Below are positions 16,894-24,326 of a stretch of 49,399 bases of DNA, in pieces (the stretch's first letter is position 1; every line of letters starts with the position of its first letter). Source of the stretch: an uncultured Lachnospiraceae bacterium (GTDB lineage Bacteria; Bacillota; Clostridia; Lachnospirales; Lachnospiraceae); the NCBI GenBank assembly GCA_910586755.1, contig CAJUJM010000094.1, forward strand, positions 1-49,399, given 5' to 3'. The notes below the pieces were generated by a model that ran no database searches, had not been told where the DNA came from, and saw only the letters and a list, made by a program, of their open reading frames with translations. Made by a program: the position numbers and the translations under genes.

Positions 16894-18300
16894 ATGGCAA
16901 AAGGAAAAACAACTGCATTTTTCTGCAGGGAATGTGGATATGAGTCTGCCAAATGGATGGGCCAGTGTCCGGGCTGCAGAGAGTGGAATACTTTTGTAGA
17001 AGAACCGGTTGAGAAAAAGGAGCCGCGGGGCCTGGGCCTTGCGGCTTCCCGCAGTTTAGGCGGATTAGGAGGACGGCCCGGCGCGGGAAAGGACTCCCGC
17101 TGCCGGCCGGCTCTTTTGTCGGAAATCTCAGTTGAGGAAAAAGACAGGGTTTCTACCGGACTTTTAGAGTTGGACCGAGTGCTGGGAGACGGAATCGTAA
17201 GCGGTTCTCTGGTGCTGGTAGGAGGAGACCCGGGGATTGGCAAATCCACTCTTCTCCTTCAGGTCTGCCGGAATCTGGCCGGTAGTGGAAAAAAGGTTTT
17301 ATACATATCCGGCGAGGAATCTTTAAAACAAATTAAACTCCGGGCTAACCGAATTGGAGAGGTACGGGGAGATTTACGGTTTCTGTGCGAAACCAATCTG
17401 GAAATTATTGAGGGAATCATAGGAGAGGAAAAGCCGGGAATCGTGGTTATTGACTCTATCCAGACTATGTTTCGGGAAGAGGTGGCCTCTGCGCCGGGAA
17501 GCGTAAGCCAGGTAAGAGAGTCTACCAACCTTCTGATGCAGATTGCCAAGGAATATGGCATTACGATTTTTATTGTGGGTCATGTGACCAAGGAAGGAGT
17601 AGTGGCAGGCCCCAGGGTGTTGGAGCATATGGTAGATACTGTGCTGTACTTTGAGGGAGACCGCCATGCTTCCTATCGGATCCTGAGAGGAGTGAAAAAC
17701 CGCTTTGGCTCTACCAATGAGATAGGAGTATTCGAGATGAGGGAGGAAGGGCTTGTAGAGGTAGAGAATCCTTCCGAATATATGCTGTCCGGGCGGCCGG
17801 AAGACGCTTCCGGAGCCGTTGTAGCCTGTTCTATAGAAGGAACCAGACCCATTCTTTTAGAGGTTCAGGCGTTAGTAACAGAGACCAGTTTCGGCATGCC
17901 CAGGCGGACTGCTGCCGGTACGGATTACAACCGGGTAAATCTTCTAATGGCGGTTTTGGAGAAACGATGCCGTTATGATCTGGCCAGGTTTGATGCCTAT
18001 GTGAATATTGCAGGAGGCATCCGGATGAACGAACCAGCTTTGGATCTGGCCATTGTAATGGCATTAATCTCCAGCTATAAGGATCGGCCTGTGGATCCGG
18101 GATGGATTCTTTTTGGGGAAGTAGGGCTTTCCGGAGAGGTTCGGGCTGTGTCCATGGCAGAGCAGAGGGTAAACGAGGCTGTAAAGCTAGGCTTTCATAC
18201 CTGTATATTGCCGAAAATTTCACTGGAGAAGCTGAAGACCCGGGACAAAATACGCCTGATAGGAGTCAGCAATGTAAAAGAGGCGATTGGCTTGTTATAA
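16894..18300 (+). CDS. radA: RadA/Sms DNA repair ATPase
   Basis: A 468-residue RadA (Sms) protein. It has an N-terminal four-Cys zinc finger (C-R-E-C...C-P-G-C, residues 10-30), a RecA-like domain with Walker A GGDPGIGKST near residue 110, and the RadA-specific K-N-R-F-G motif near 267. A Lon-protease-like C-terminal domain covers about 290-460. RadA is a helicase-like ATPase that promotes branch migration during recombinational repair. The start is three bases after the previous stop with only a weak ribosome binding site, so translation is probably coupled. In many Firmicutes radA follows clpC, as here with one small gene between. Confidence 0.95.
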   Translation: MAKGKTTAFFCRECGYESAKWMGQCPGCREWNTFVEEPVEKKEPRGLGLAASRSLGGLGGRPGAGKDSRCRPALLSEISVEEKDRVSTGLLELDRVLGDGIVSGSLVLVGGDPGIGKSTLLLQVCRNLAGSGKKVLYISGEESLKQIKLRANRIGEVRGDLRFLCETNLEIIEGIIGEEKPGIVVIDSIQTMFREEVASAPGSVSQVRESTNLLMQIAKEYGITIFIVGHVTKEGVVAGPRVLEHMVDTVLYFEGDRHASYRILRGVKNRFGSTNEIGVFEMREEGLVEVENPSEYMLSGRPEDASGAVVACSIEGTRPILLEVQALVTETSFGMPRRTAAGTDYNRVNLLMAVLEKRCRYDLARFDAYVNIAGGIRMNEPALDLAIVMALISSYKDRPVDPGWILFGEVGLSGEVRAVSMAEQRVNEAVKLGFHTCILPKISLEKLKTRDKIRLIGVSNVKEAIGLL

Positions 18301-18330
18301 TTATAGGAGTGCCTTCTGTGACACAAGAAA

Positions 18331-18362
18331 AAATCCTGAAGCTCTCTCGAACTTCAGGATTT
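18331..18362 (-). terminator. Intrinsic terminator of tRNA-Trp
   Basis: AAATCCTGAAG (18331-18341) and CTTCAGGATTT (18352-18362) form a perfect 11-bp stem with a 10-base loop. Read on the minus strand the stem runs into a T-run, as expected for termination behind the tRNA. On plus the T-run is short, so it may also weakly end the radA transcript. Confidence 0.8.
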
Positions 18363-18406
18363 CCCCTCACACTTTTCCACACTTTATAATTTCTTCCCAA
18401 AGGAAA

Positions 18407-18477
18407 CAGGGGAAGAGGGGCTCGAACCCCCATCTACGGTTTTGGAGACCGCTGCTCTACCATTGAACTATTCCCCT
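18407..18477 (-). tRNA. tRNA-Trp (anticodon CCA)
   Basis: On the minus strand the acceptor AGGGGAA pairs with TTCCCCT over seven base pairs. The D-loop region reads AGTTCAATGGTAGAGC. The anticodon loop CTCCAAA carries CCA, and the T-arm GGGGGTTCGAGCCCC is well formed. The discriminator base is G, usual for bacterial tRNA-Trp. The 3' CCA is not encoded. It stands alone between convergent radA and divergent PPi-phosphofructokinase. Confidence 0.96.
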
Positions 18478-18514
18478 TTAATACTTTGCAAAAACTCTTG
18501 CCTCGTGCTTGATT

Positions 18515-18543
18515 ATAATACCACATTATCCGTGAAGTGTCAA
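18515..18543 (-). promoter_or_regulatory. Promoter of tRNA-Trp
   Basis: On minus, TTGACA (complement of 18538-18543), a 17-base spacer and TATTAT (complement of 18515-18520) lie 37 bases before the tRNA 5' end. A perfect -35 fits a stable RNA gene. Confidence 0.8.
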
Positions 18544-18696
18544 TGATTATTTTCCAAGTTTTTTGGATAATTTGACAAATTTATAGGAAAGAAGAGGAAT
18601 TGTACAGAAAAAATGCATTAGTTTTGACAAAACCGAAAAGTATACAAAGAAAACATATAAAGGAAAACAAAACCATACAGAATGACGAAATACCGG

Positions 18697-18725
18697 TTGA
18701 AAAGAGCGGTTCTCTTTGCTATAAT
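18697..18725 (+). promoter_or_regulatory. Promoter of PPi-phosphofructokinase
   Basis: TTGAAA (18697-18702), a 17-base spacer and TATAAT (18720-18725) lie 36 bases before the start codon. The AAGGGGAG ribosome binding site is inside the leader. This promoter also argues against the longer frame that begins at 18600. Confidence 0.8.
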
Positions 18726-18761
18726 AGGAAGAAAGTTTTAACGATAAGGGGAGATTTTGCT

Positions 18762-20003
18762 ATGGCATCAAAAAAGAGAAATATTATTGTAGGACAGTCC
18801 GGAGGCCCGACCTCTGTCATTAACTCCAGTTTGGCAGGCGTATATAAAACTGCCAAGGAGAGAGGTTTCCATAAGGTTTATGGTATGCTTCACGGAATTC
18901 AGGGCTTGTTAGACGAGCAGTATGTAGATTTATCCACCCAGATCCATTCTGATATGGATATCGAATTGTTAAAGAGGACTCCCTCTGCATTTCTGGGTTC
19001 CTGCCGCTTTAAGCTGCCGGAGATTCACACAAATCCAGAAGTTTATGAGAAAATCTTTATGATTTTAGACAAGCTGAATATTGAAGTATTTATTTATATC
19101 GGTGGCAATGATTCTATGGATACAATTAAAAAGCTGTCGGATTATGCTATTGTAAAGGGATATAACCAAAAGTTTTTAGGTGTTCCCAAGACGATTGATA
19201 ATGATCTGGCCCTGACCGATCACACCCCCGGCTTCGGCAGCGCTGCCAAGTACATTGGCGCTTCCACAAAAGAGATTATCCGGGATGCCCTGGGACTTAC
19301 CTATAATAAGAATATGATTACCATTATTGAAATCATGGGCCGCAATGCAGGCTGGCTTACCGGCGCTACTGCACTGGCCAGGACAGAGGAATGTGAGGGA
19401 CCGGATCTGATTTACCTGCCTGAGGTTCCCTTTGATTTGGATAAGTGTCTAAAGAAGGTTCAGGATCTGTTAAAGAAGAAGAGTTCTATTGTGATTGCTG
19501 TTTCAGAAGGCATTAAGCTGGCAGACGGCCGCTATGTATGTGAATTGTCAGGAGGCGGAGAATACGTGGATGCCTTTGGCCACAAGCAGCTCCAGGGCAC
19601 TGCCGCATATCTGGCAAGTTTTATGGGGGCTGAAATCGGGTGCAAGACCAGAAGCGTAGAATTTTCTACTCTTCAGAGAAGCGCCTCCCACATGGCTTCC
19701 AGAGTAGATGTGAACGAGGCCTTTATGGTAGGCGGCGCTGCAGTGAAAGCAGCAGACGAGGGAGATACCGGCAAGATGGTAGTAATCGACCGAATTGCGG
19801 ATGATCCCTATATGAGCGCAGCAGGCATCTATGATGTCCACCGCATCGCTAACAATGAGAAGCTGGTTCCCAGAAGCTGGATTAACAAAGAAGGGAATTA
19901 CGTAACAGAAGAGTTCATCAACTACATTGAACCTTTGATCCAGGGCGATTACCAACCCTTTATGGTAAACGGCCTTCCACAGCATTTAGTTTTAAAGCGG
20001 TAG
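18762..20003 (+). CDS. pfp: Pyrophosphate-dependent 6-phosphofructokinase
   Basis: A 413-residue phosphofructokinase from the ATG at 18762, downstream of a strong promoter and an AAGGGGAG site. The N-terminal G-Q-S-G-G-P-T loop binds the phosphoryl donor. The motif G-G-N-D-S near residue 113 has Asp where ATP enzymes have Gly, and P-K-T-I-D-N-D has Lys where ATP enzymes have Gly. Both changes mark PPi specificity. M-G-R-N-A-G-W is the sugar phosphate-binding segment. The enzyme interconverts fructose 6-phosphate and fructose 1,6-bisphosphate using PPi, saving ATP in anaerobes. It is a single-gene unit with its own terminator. Confidence 0.94.
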   Translation: MASKKRNIIVGQSGGPTSVINSSLAGVYKTAKERGFHKVYGMLHGIQGLLDEQYVDLSTQIHSDMDIELLKRTPSAFLGSCRFKLPEIHTNPEVYEKIFMILDKLNIEVFIYIGGNDSMDTIKKLSDYAIVKGYNQKFLGVPKTIDNDLALTDHTPGFGSAAKYIGASTKEIIRDALGLTYNKNMITIIEIMGRNAGWLTGATALARTEECEGPDLIYLPEVPFDLDKCLKKVQDLLKKKSSIVIAVSEGIKLADGRYVCELSGGGEYVDAFGHKQLQGTAAYLASFMGAEIGCKTRSVEFSTLQRSASHMASRVDVNEAFMVGGAAVKAADEGDTGKMVVIDRIADDPYMSAAGIYDVHRIANNEKLVPRSWINKEGNYVTEEFINYIEPLIQGDYQPFMVNGLPQHLVLKR

Positions 20004-20051
20004 TTTTTAAGGCAAATTTTAACCACATATTGAGCGATTTGTAAAAAATCT

Positions 20052-20101
20052 GGTTCCCCTTTCATGCGAAATCAATAAAATATAAAGGGGAACCATTTTT
20101 T
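20052..20101 (+). terminator. Intrinsic terminator of pfp
   Basis: GGTTCCCCTTT (20052-20062) and AAAGGGGAACC (20084-20094) form an 11-bp stem, followed by A and six T (20095-20101). It lies about 50 bases after the pfp stop. Confidence 0.85.
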
Positions 20102-20207
20102 GTGTCGGAAAATGTGTGTGAATTATGCAAAAAATAGTGGGAGATTCACCGGAAATAACCGGTAAAACGTATAAAATGTAAGTCCTTACAGCCTTAAAAT
20201 TCAATAT

Positions 20208-20236
20208 TTGACAATTAGTGGAAGCCATGATATATA
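20208..20236 (+). promoter_or_regulatory. Promoter of the HPr-like gene
   Basis: TTGACA (20208-20213), a 17-base spacer and TATATA (20231-20236). The leader then carries AAAGGAG at about 20272-20278 before the ATG at 20288. Confidence 0.75.
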
Positions 20237-20287
20237 TATCTTAACACAAAACACTTTAAATTTTATAGTTCAAAGGAGATTAAGATT

Positions 20288-20527
20288 ATGAAGCAGAAAA
20301 AGATTATGTTGCCGTCTATTGCGGCTGCAAAGAAGTTTGTTCAGGAAGCAGAAAAATGTGACTTTGACATCAATGTATTTTACAACCGCATTATTATTGA
20401 TGCGAAATCCCTGCTAGGTGTTTTAAGCCTGGATTTAACCAGGGTATTAACTGTAGAATACAACGGCGAGGACGAGGCTTTCGAAGAGTTTTTAGGAACT
20501 ATGGAAAAGCACGTTGCAGTAGCGTAA
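20288..20527 (+). CDS. HPr-like protein without the active-site histidine loop
   Basis: A 79-residue protein with the size and pattern of HPr. The segment A-K-S-L-L-G-V-L-S-L (residues 39-48) aligns with the regulatory K-S-I-M-G-V-M-S-L of HPr and keeps the serine (Ser41) that HPr kinase phosphorylates. The N-terminal G-I-H-A-R-P loop with the phosphocarrier histidine is absent and about four residues shorter. It therefore cannot pass phosphate in the sugar phosphotransferase system. Bacillus Crh is a comparable HPr paralogue that works only through its serine. A regulatory role is inferred. It is a single-gene unit with its own promoter and terminator, next to a glycolytic gene. Confidence 0.8.
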   Translation: MKQKKIMLPSIAAAKKFVQEAEKCDFDINVFYNRIIIDAKSLLGVLSLDLTRVLTVEYNGEDEAFEEFLGTMEKHVAVA

Positions 20528-20543
20528 GATAATTGCTCAGGAA

Positions 20544-20574
20544 AAGGCAGACTCTTAAGGGGCCTGCCTTTTTT
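20544..20574 (+). terminator. Intrinsic terminator of the HPr-like gene
   Basis: AAGGCAG (20544-20550) and CTGCCTT (20564-20570), then further T residues to 20574. It lies between convergent genes (lexA ends at 20591 on minus). Confidence 0.75.
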
Positions 20575-20590
20575 GCGCTTTTGCAGATGC

Positions 20591-21208
20591 CTAATTCATT
20601 ATCCGCATCAGGCCTACAACTTTCCCTAATATTTCAACTTCATTACAGATAATGGGATCCATAGAATCATTTTCAGGCTGGAGGCGATAATGGCCGTCTT
20701 CTTTATAGAAGCGCTTTACTGTAGCAGAATCCTCTAATAATGCAACCACAATCTCCCCATTGTCAGCGTGGGATTGCTGAGCTACAAGAATATGATCTCC
20801 ATTATAGATTCCGGCATTGATCATACTTTCCCCTTTCACCTTTAGCATAAAAATTTCTGCGTTAGGAAGTACATCTACTGGTATAGGAAAGTAGTTCTCA
20901 ATATTCTCCTGAGCGAGAAGGGGCTGCCCGGCAGCAATGGAGCCAAGAATAGGAACGTTAACAACTTCCCTTCTGGTAAGGTTAAAGCAGTCATCTAAAA
21001 TTTCAATGGCACGGGGCTTTGTGGGATCCCTGCGGATATATCCGTTTTCTTCCAGTGTTTCCAGATGAGAGTGGACAGAAGAGGTGGATTTTAAATGGAC
21101 AGCTTCACAGATTTCACGAACTGCCGGTGGATATCCTTTTTTTAAAATCGTTTCTTTAATATATTCTAAAATTTCCTGCTGTTTTGCAGTAATTTTCCCG
21201 CTTGGCAT
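20591..21208 (-). CDS. lexA: LexA, SOS repressor
   Basis: A 205-residue LexA. The start at 21208 lies behind AAGGAGG; the longer frame to 21448 would run through the operator region. The winged helix-turn-helix covers about residues 1-65 (Y-P-P-A-V-R-E-I-C...S-T-S-S-V-H-S-H-L). Self-cleavage is expected at Ala93-Gly94 in S-I-A-A-G. The catalytic dyad is Ser128 (K-G-E-S-M) and Lys165 (A-T-V-K-R). RecA-stimulated cleavage derepresses the SOS regulon. Its promoter and that of the divergent LysM gene share four LexA-type palindromes, so it should repress itself and its neighbour. Confidence 0.96.
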   Translation of the reverse strand: MPSGKITAKQQEILEYIKETILKKGYPPAVREICEAVHLKSTSSVHSHLETLEENGYIRRDPTKPRAIEILDDCFNLTRREVVNVPILGSIAAGQPLLAQENIENYFPIPVDVLPNAEIFMLKVKGESMINAGIYNGDHILVAQQSHADNGEIVVALLEDSATVKRFYKEDGHYRLQPENDSMDPIICNEVEILGKVVGLMRIMN

Positions 21209-21230
21209 ATAGACCTCCTTAATTGTGACA

Positions 21231-21242
21231 GAATATTTGTTC
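21231..21242. promoter_or_regulatory. LexA box 1
   Basis: GAATATTTGTTC, one mismatch from GAAC-N4-GTTC. It lies in the lexA leader, between the lexA -10 and its ribosome binding site. Confidence 0.65.
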
Positions 21243-21249
21243 TGGTATA

Positions 21250-21278
21250 ATAGTATCACATTTCTTATAAAAATGCAA
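21250..21278 (-). promoter_or_regulatory. Promoter of lexA
   Basis: On minus, TTGCAT (complement of 21273-21278), a 17-base spacer and TACTAT (complement of 21250-21255). The -35 overlaps LexA box 2. Confidence 0.65.
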
Positions 21279-21289
21279 ACATTCGTTTG
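21276..21289. promoter_or_regulatory. LexA box 2
   Basis: CAAACATTCGTTTG: a palindrome with AAAC-N4-GTTT, near the Gram-positive GAAC-N4-GTTC consensus. It overlaps the lexA -35. Confidence 0.65.
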
Positions 21290-21306
21290 TGTTTTTGAAA
21301 AATCCG

Positions 21307-21335
21307 TTGACAAACATATGTTCCTGTAGTATAGT
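21307..21335 (+). promoter_or_regulatory. Promoter of the YneA-like gene
   Basis: TTGACA (21307-21312), a 17-base spacer and TATAGT (21330-21335). LexA box 3 fills the start of the spacer and box 4 lies just after the expected start point, a layout that should give tight repression. Confidence 0.8.
21312..21323. promoter_or_regulatory. LexA box 3
   Basis: AAACATATGTTC, one mismatch from GAAC-N4-GTTC, inside the spacer of the YneA-like gene promoter. Confidence 0.75.
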
Positions 21336-21349
21336 ATAAGTACAAAAAA

Positions 21350-21361
21350 GAACATACGTTC
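21350..21361. promoter_or_regulatory. LexA box 4 (perfect)
   Basis: GAACATACGTTC, a perfect GAAC-N4-GTTC box about 15 bases after the -10 of the YneA-like gene. Confidence 0.85.
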
Positions 21362-21405
21362 AAATGGCAGACAATTATTTTTCCAATACAAAAGGGGAGA
21401 AGAGT

Positions 21406-21720
21406 ATGGAGAAACGCAGAAGAAAACTCTTATTATGGGCAGCAGCATTTATCATCAGCTTAAATTTGCTGGGATTCATAAAACTCAATATTTTGGCAAG
21501 GGAGCCGGATTCTTTGGCTTATACGCGATATTATAAAAGCATTATGATTCATGAGGGGGATAGCCTTTGGAAAATTGCAGAAAGATATTGTCCTTATGAG
21601 CTGTTAACCACAGATGAGTATGTTTACGAGCTAAAAAGAATTAACGGCCTTACAGAGGATACAATCCATGCCGGCCGCTATCTAACTATCGTTTATTTCG
21701 AATCGGAACCACTTTCATAA
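21406..21720 (+). CDS. LysM protein divergent from lexA, YneA-like SOS division inhibitor
   Basis: A 104-residue protein from the ATG at 21406, behind GGGGAGA. A positively charged start is followed by one membrane helix (about residues 8-25). A LysM domain comes next (about 45-100, with H-E-G-D-S-L-W-K-I-A and the closing A-G-R-Y-L-T-I). Short membrane-anchored LysM proteins divergent from lexA match Bacillus YneA, which blocks cell division during the SOS response. The promoter with two overlapping LexA boxes makes SOS control very likely. The inhibitor role is inferred from architecture and position. Confidence 0.85.
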   Translation: MEKRRRKLLLWAAAFIISLNLLGFIKLNILAREPDSLAYTRYYKSIMIHEGDSLWKIAERYCPYELLTTDEYVYELKRINGLTEDTIHAGRYLTIVYFESEPLS

Positions 21721-21776
21721 AACTTTATTTTTCCCAAAATTGTTAGGAATCGGAATTTTCCTGCTTTGGCCGGGCT

Positions 21777-21825
21777 CTCTGCTTTTATTCCGCCTTTTTC
21801 ATCTAAAGGCTGGCTAAAAGCAGAG
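21777..21825. terminator. Hairpin between convergent genes, possible terminator
   Basis: CTCTGCTTTTA (21777-21787) and TAAAAGCAGAG (21815-21825) form an 11-bp stem. A nested GCCTTT/AAAGGC pair sits in its loop. Position between two convergent stops suggests termination, but no clear T-run follows on either strand. Confidence 0.4.
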
Positions 21826-21841
21826 GAGGCAAAGGGATAGA

Positions 21842-22282
21842 TTATTCTAAATTATCATCCTCCAGTGATTCGTCCTCATCATCCCGGTCATCCTGAACGG
21901 TTACAGAAGATCTGGAGCCACTGTAGAACTCTTTTCCCACAACATTCCGCTGATGACGGGATGTTTCCACTAAGTCGGAGAGCATAGTTCTTATTTTTCT
22001 GGGATTTTTAATATTTTCCAGACATATCTCCGGTGTTTTATCGGCTTTTGCGGTGATAATAAGAGTTCCTGTGCCAAATATTTTTCCAGCCAGGGTTTGC
22101 TCCATGGTAATATCTACAATGCGGTACAGCAAAGTTTCGTCCACCACGGTCTTGAAAAATCCCTGCTCAATCATTAAGCGCTCATTGGTAATATAATATT
22201 TTGTGAATGTCCAGGGAAACCAAAGTACATGTTTTCTATCTCTCCAATGCACCTGAACATCCTTATTCATAGTTTCTGCCAT
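21842..22282 (-). CDS. Bacterial PH-domain (bPH2/DUF304-type) protein
   Basis: A 146-residue protein from the ATG at 22282, behind AAGGAGG. Residues about 15-105 follow the DUF304/bPH2 pattern: K-Y-Y-I-T-N-E-R-L-M-I-E-x-G-F, then L-L-Y-R-I-V-D-I and a G-T-G-T-L-I-I strand. The last 25 residues are a very acidic tail. No membrane helix is obvious, unlike many bPH2 proteins. Codons in the tail contain CTGAACGGTTAC (21893-21904), identical to the dispersed repeat core. Function unknown; it follows the Xer gene by 34 bases and probably shares its transcript. Confidence 0.75.
   Translation of the reverse strand: MAETMNKDVQVHWRDRKHVLWFPWTFTKYYITNERLMIEQGFFKTVVDETLLYRIVDITMEQTLAGKIFGTGTLIITAKADKTPEICLENIKNPRKIRTMLSDLVETSRHQRNVVGKEFYSGSRSSVTVQDDRDDEDESLEDDNLE
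21893..21904. repeat. Dispersed repeat core, single arm inside a coding region
   Basis: CTGAACGGTTAC, identical to the right arm at 16445-16456. It lies within the acidic-tail codons of the PH-domain gene. Confidence 0.5.
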
Positions 22283-22316
22283 AGCAAAATCCTCCTTACC
22301 TCTATATAGATTCATT

Positions 22317-23372
22317 TTATAATTCTTTGCGAAGCTTTACTGCATTTCTGGCACTTCTACGGCGTTCATCTTCCAGTGCGGCGTAATGCTTTTTAGTAGT
22401 GTTTACATCGCTGTGTCCCAAGACATCTGCTACCAGATAAATATCCCCGGTTTCCCGATAAAGATTGGTTCCATAGGTACTGCGGAGCTTATGCGGAGTG
22501 ATCTTTTTATTCGGTGTTACTGTACGGGAATACTTTTTTACCAGATTTTCTACACTTCTTACTGCCAAGCGCTTTTTTTGCAGGGAGAGGAATAGTGCGT
22601 CTTCGTGCCCTTTTTCGGGAAGTATTTTTCGGCGTTCATCTAAATAGTCCAGGAGCGCGTCCTCCACTTCCCGGCCAAAATAAACAGTGACCTCTTTTCC
22701 GCCTTTTCTGTGAATTTGAATTCCACCGTTTTTGAAGTCTACATCATTAAGATTTAATCCCACACACTCAGAGACACGGATACCAGTGCCTAACATAAGA
22801 GTGAGAAGAGCCAAATCCCGTACCTTTGTTTTGTCATGAAAGGCTTTTTGTTTTGGGGTAAGATTGTCTCCTTTTTCCACCTCATCCAACAAGAGGACCA
22901 CTTCGTCAATGTCTAATCGGATTATTTCTTTTTCGTGAAGTTTGGGCAGCTGGACTAAAGCCGCCGGATTATTCTTTAATTTTTCTGTTCGGTAAAAATA
23001 GTTATAAAAGCTTTTCAAAGAAGAAATTTTTCTCATGATTCCACGCTCACGGTTAATGATTTCCTGACCTTGAGCATTGTCCCGATATTTTAAATATTCC
23101 ATATATTCTTCCAGATCTGTGACCGTAATCTGGTCTAAATCGTCCAGGGAAATTTCTTTTATATCTTTAACACGGAAATAGGGATTCTCTTCCTGCAAAA
23201 AATGAAAAAATACATTCAAATCATAGGCGTAGGCAATTCTGGTTCTTGAGGAAGTTCTGGGTTCAATACCACGGAAGAATTCTGGGCAGAAGAGGGGGAG
23301 TGTTCCAATCAGCTCCCGCAGACGTTTTACATTTTCAATATCTTTTTGTTCATGATAAGAAAGATTCTTCAC
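22317..23372 (-). CDS. Tyrosine recombinase of the XerC/XerD/XerS type
   Basis: About 351 residues from the GTG at 23372, which has AGGAGG at good distance; the GTG at 23381 touches that site and is less likely. An N-terminal SAM-like core-binding domain (about 20-145) precedes the catalytic domain. The catalytic domain has the full tyrosine recombinase set: Arg in G-T-G-I-R-V-S-E, Lys in H-R-K-G-G-K, His and Arg in H-K-L-R, His in L-G-H-S-D and Tyr in K-K-H-Y-A. Length and the long N-terminus fit Xer proteins of the XerS style. The gene lies where gene polarity switches, fitting a chromosome dimer resolvase, but no dif site was identified. Confidence 0.85.
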   Translation of the reverse strand: MKNLSYHEQKDIENVKRLRELIGTLPLFCPEFFRGIEPRTSSRTRIAYAYDLNVFFHFLQEENPYFRVKDIKEISLDDLDQITVTDLEEYMEYLKYRDNAQGQEIINRERGIMRKISSLKSFYNYFYRTEKLKNNPAALVQLPKLHEKEIIRLDIDEVVLLLDEVEKGDNLTPKQKAFHDKTKVRDLALLTLMLGTGIRVSECVGLNLNDVDFKNGGIQIHRKGGKEVTVYFGREVEDALLDYLDERRKILPEKGHEDALFLSLQKKRLAVRSVENLVKKYSRTVTPNKKITPHKLRSTYGTNLYRETGDIYLVADVLGHSDVNTTKKHYAALEDERRRSARNAVKLRKEL

Positions 23373-24099
23373 AAAGTTCACCTCCTTTTTGCCAACCTTC
23401 GATTTTTCCGTCTGATACAGCGTGGAACATGCAAGCCTTAGCCCCCGGATTTTCCTGCTCCAGCTGCTTTATCAGATTTTTGACATATTCCCGTCTGGTA
23501 TGTCCGTCTACAGGACAGGGATTTTTACACACAGGAAGGTTGTATTTGTTTTGAAAGCCAATTACCTCAGCTTCTGAGACATAAATCATAGGACGAATAA
23601 CAGATAAATCCATCCGATCCAGATAAGTATTAGGAGAAAACGAATGAAAACGTCCCTCATACAAGAGAGAAAGCAGCATGGTTTCAATTACATCATCTTT
23701 GTGGTGAGCATAGGCGATTTTATTACATCCAAGTTCTTTTGCTTTTAAATTTAAAGCTCCCTTTCGCATTTTAGCACATAAAGAACAAGGATTAGATTCC
23801 TTACGGATATCAAACAATATATTTCCTATATCAGTAGTTACAACGGAATATGGAACAGATAATTTATCACAAAGAAATTGTACGGATTCCAAAGATAAAT
23901 GGCCAAGCCCTAAATCTACAGTAATTCCCACAATAGAAAATTTTTTAGGATAAAATTTCATAAGCCCATTTAGGGCGTATAGAAGAGCAAGACTGTCTTT
24001 GCCTCCGGAAATTCCCACAGCAATGCGGTCATCTTCATCAATCATATGGTAGGCGTCAATTGCCTGGCGGGTTAAACTAAGTAGACGTTGAAACTTCAT
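23350..24099 (-). CDS. TtcA-like PP-loop tRNA thiolation protein
   Basis: A 249-residue PP-loop ATPase with S-G-G-K-D-S near residue 31. The cysteine pair C-S-L-C lies near residue 97 and C-x-x-x-C (CKNPC) near 195, and A-H-H-K-D-D-V-I-E-T matches the TtcA/TilS group. TtcA makes 2-thiocytidine in tRNA with an iron-sulfur cluster held by such cysteines. Clostridia carry several TtcA-like proteins, so the exact substrate is uncertain. Its 3' end overlaps the Xer gene by about 23 bases, indicating coupling. Confidence 0.85.
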   Translation of the reverse strand: MKFQRLLSLTRQAIDAYHMIDEDDRIAVGISGGKDSLALLYALNGLMKFYPKKFSIVGITVDLGLGHLSLESVQFLCDKLSVPYSVVTTDIGNILFDIRKESNPCSLCAKMRKGALNLKAKELGCNKIAYAHHKDDVIETMLLSLLYEGRFHSFSPNTYLDRMDLSVIRPMIYVSEAEVIGFQNKYNLPVCKNPCPVDGHTRREYVKNLIKQLEQENPGAKACMFHAVSDGKIEGWQKGGELCEESFLS

Positions 24100-24117
24100 T
24101 AAGAAGTCCTTTCTAAG

Positions 24118-24297
24118 TTAATTATTCGTTAAACTATTCTTTCGCGCATAGTTAAGTGTGACTGCAGGGATATTTTGAAGTCTTGGTAATATATTGTTTT
24201 CCTGTGTGATTTTAATTTGCGTGATACTATCTTGAATAGGTTTTAATTTTTTATCCATCATTTCAGATAAGGCTAATAACAATTCATTATCGCTCAT
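24118..24297 (-). CDS. Small 59-residue helical protein
   Basis: ATG at 24297 to TAA at 24118, preceded by AAAGGGG and a good promoter. The product starts MSDNELLLALSEMMDKKL and continues with heptad-like spacing of Leu, Ile and Met through P-I-Q-D-S-I-T-Q-I-K-I-T-Q-E-N, which suggests an amphipathic coiled coil. The C-terminus is basic and polar. Small proteins beginning in this way occur in other Clostridia but have no known role that I can name. The gene ends 18 bases before the TtcA-like gene and may share its transcript. Confidence 0.65.
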   Translation of the reverse strand: MSDNELLLALSEMMDKKLKPIQDSITQIKITQENNILPRLQNIPAVTLNYARKNSLTNN

Positions 24298-24326
24298 ATA
24301 AGATACCCCTTTCTTTTGGTGTCTTC

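Noticed and set aside
18600..18761. 54-residue N-terminal extension of the phosphofructokinase
   Set aside because: A TTGAAA-17-TATAAT promoter lies inside it, and phosphofructokinases start at the residues encoded from 18762.
20147..20180. Possible dif site near AAACGTATAAAATGTAAG
   Set aside because: Only the right arm resembles firmicute dif; the left arm does not match, so it is not supported.
21209..21448. N-terminal extension of LexA
   Set aside because: The extra 80 residues would be translated from DNA holding both promoters and four LexA boxes; the true start at 21208 has AAGGAGG.
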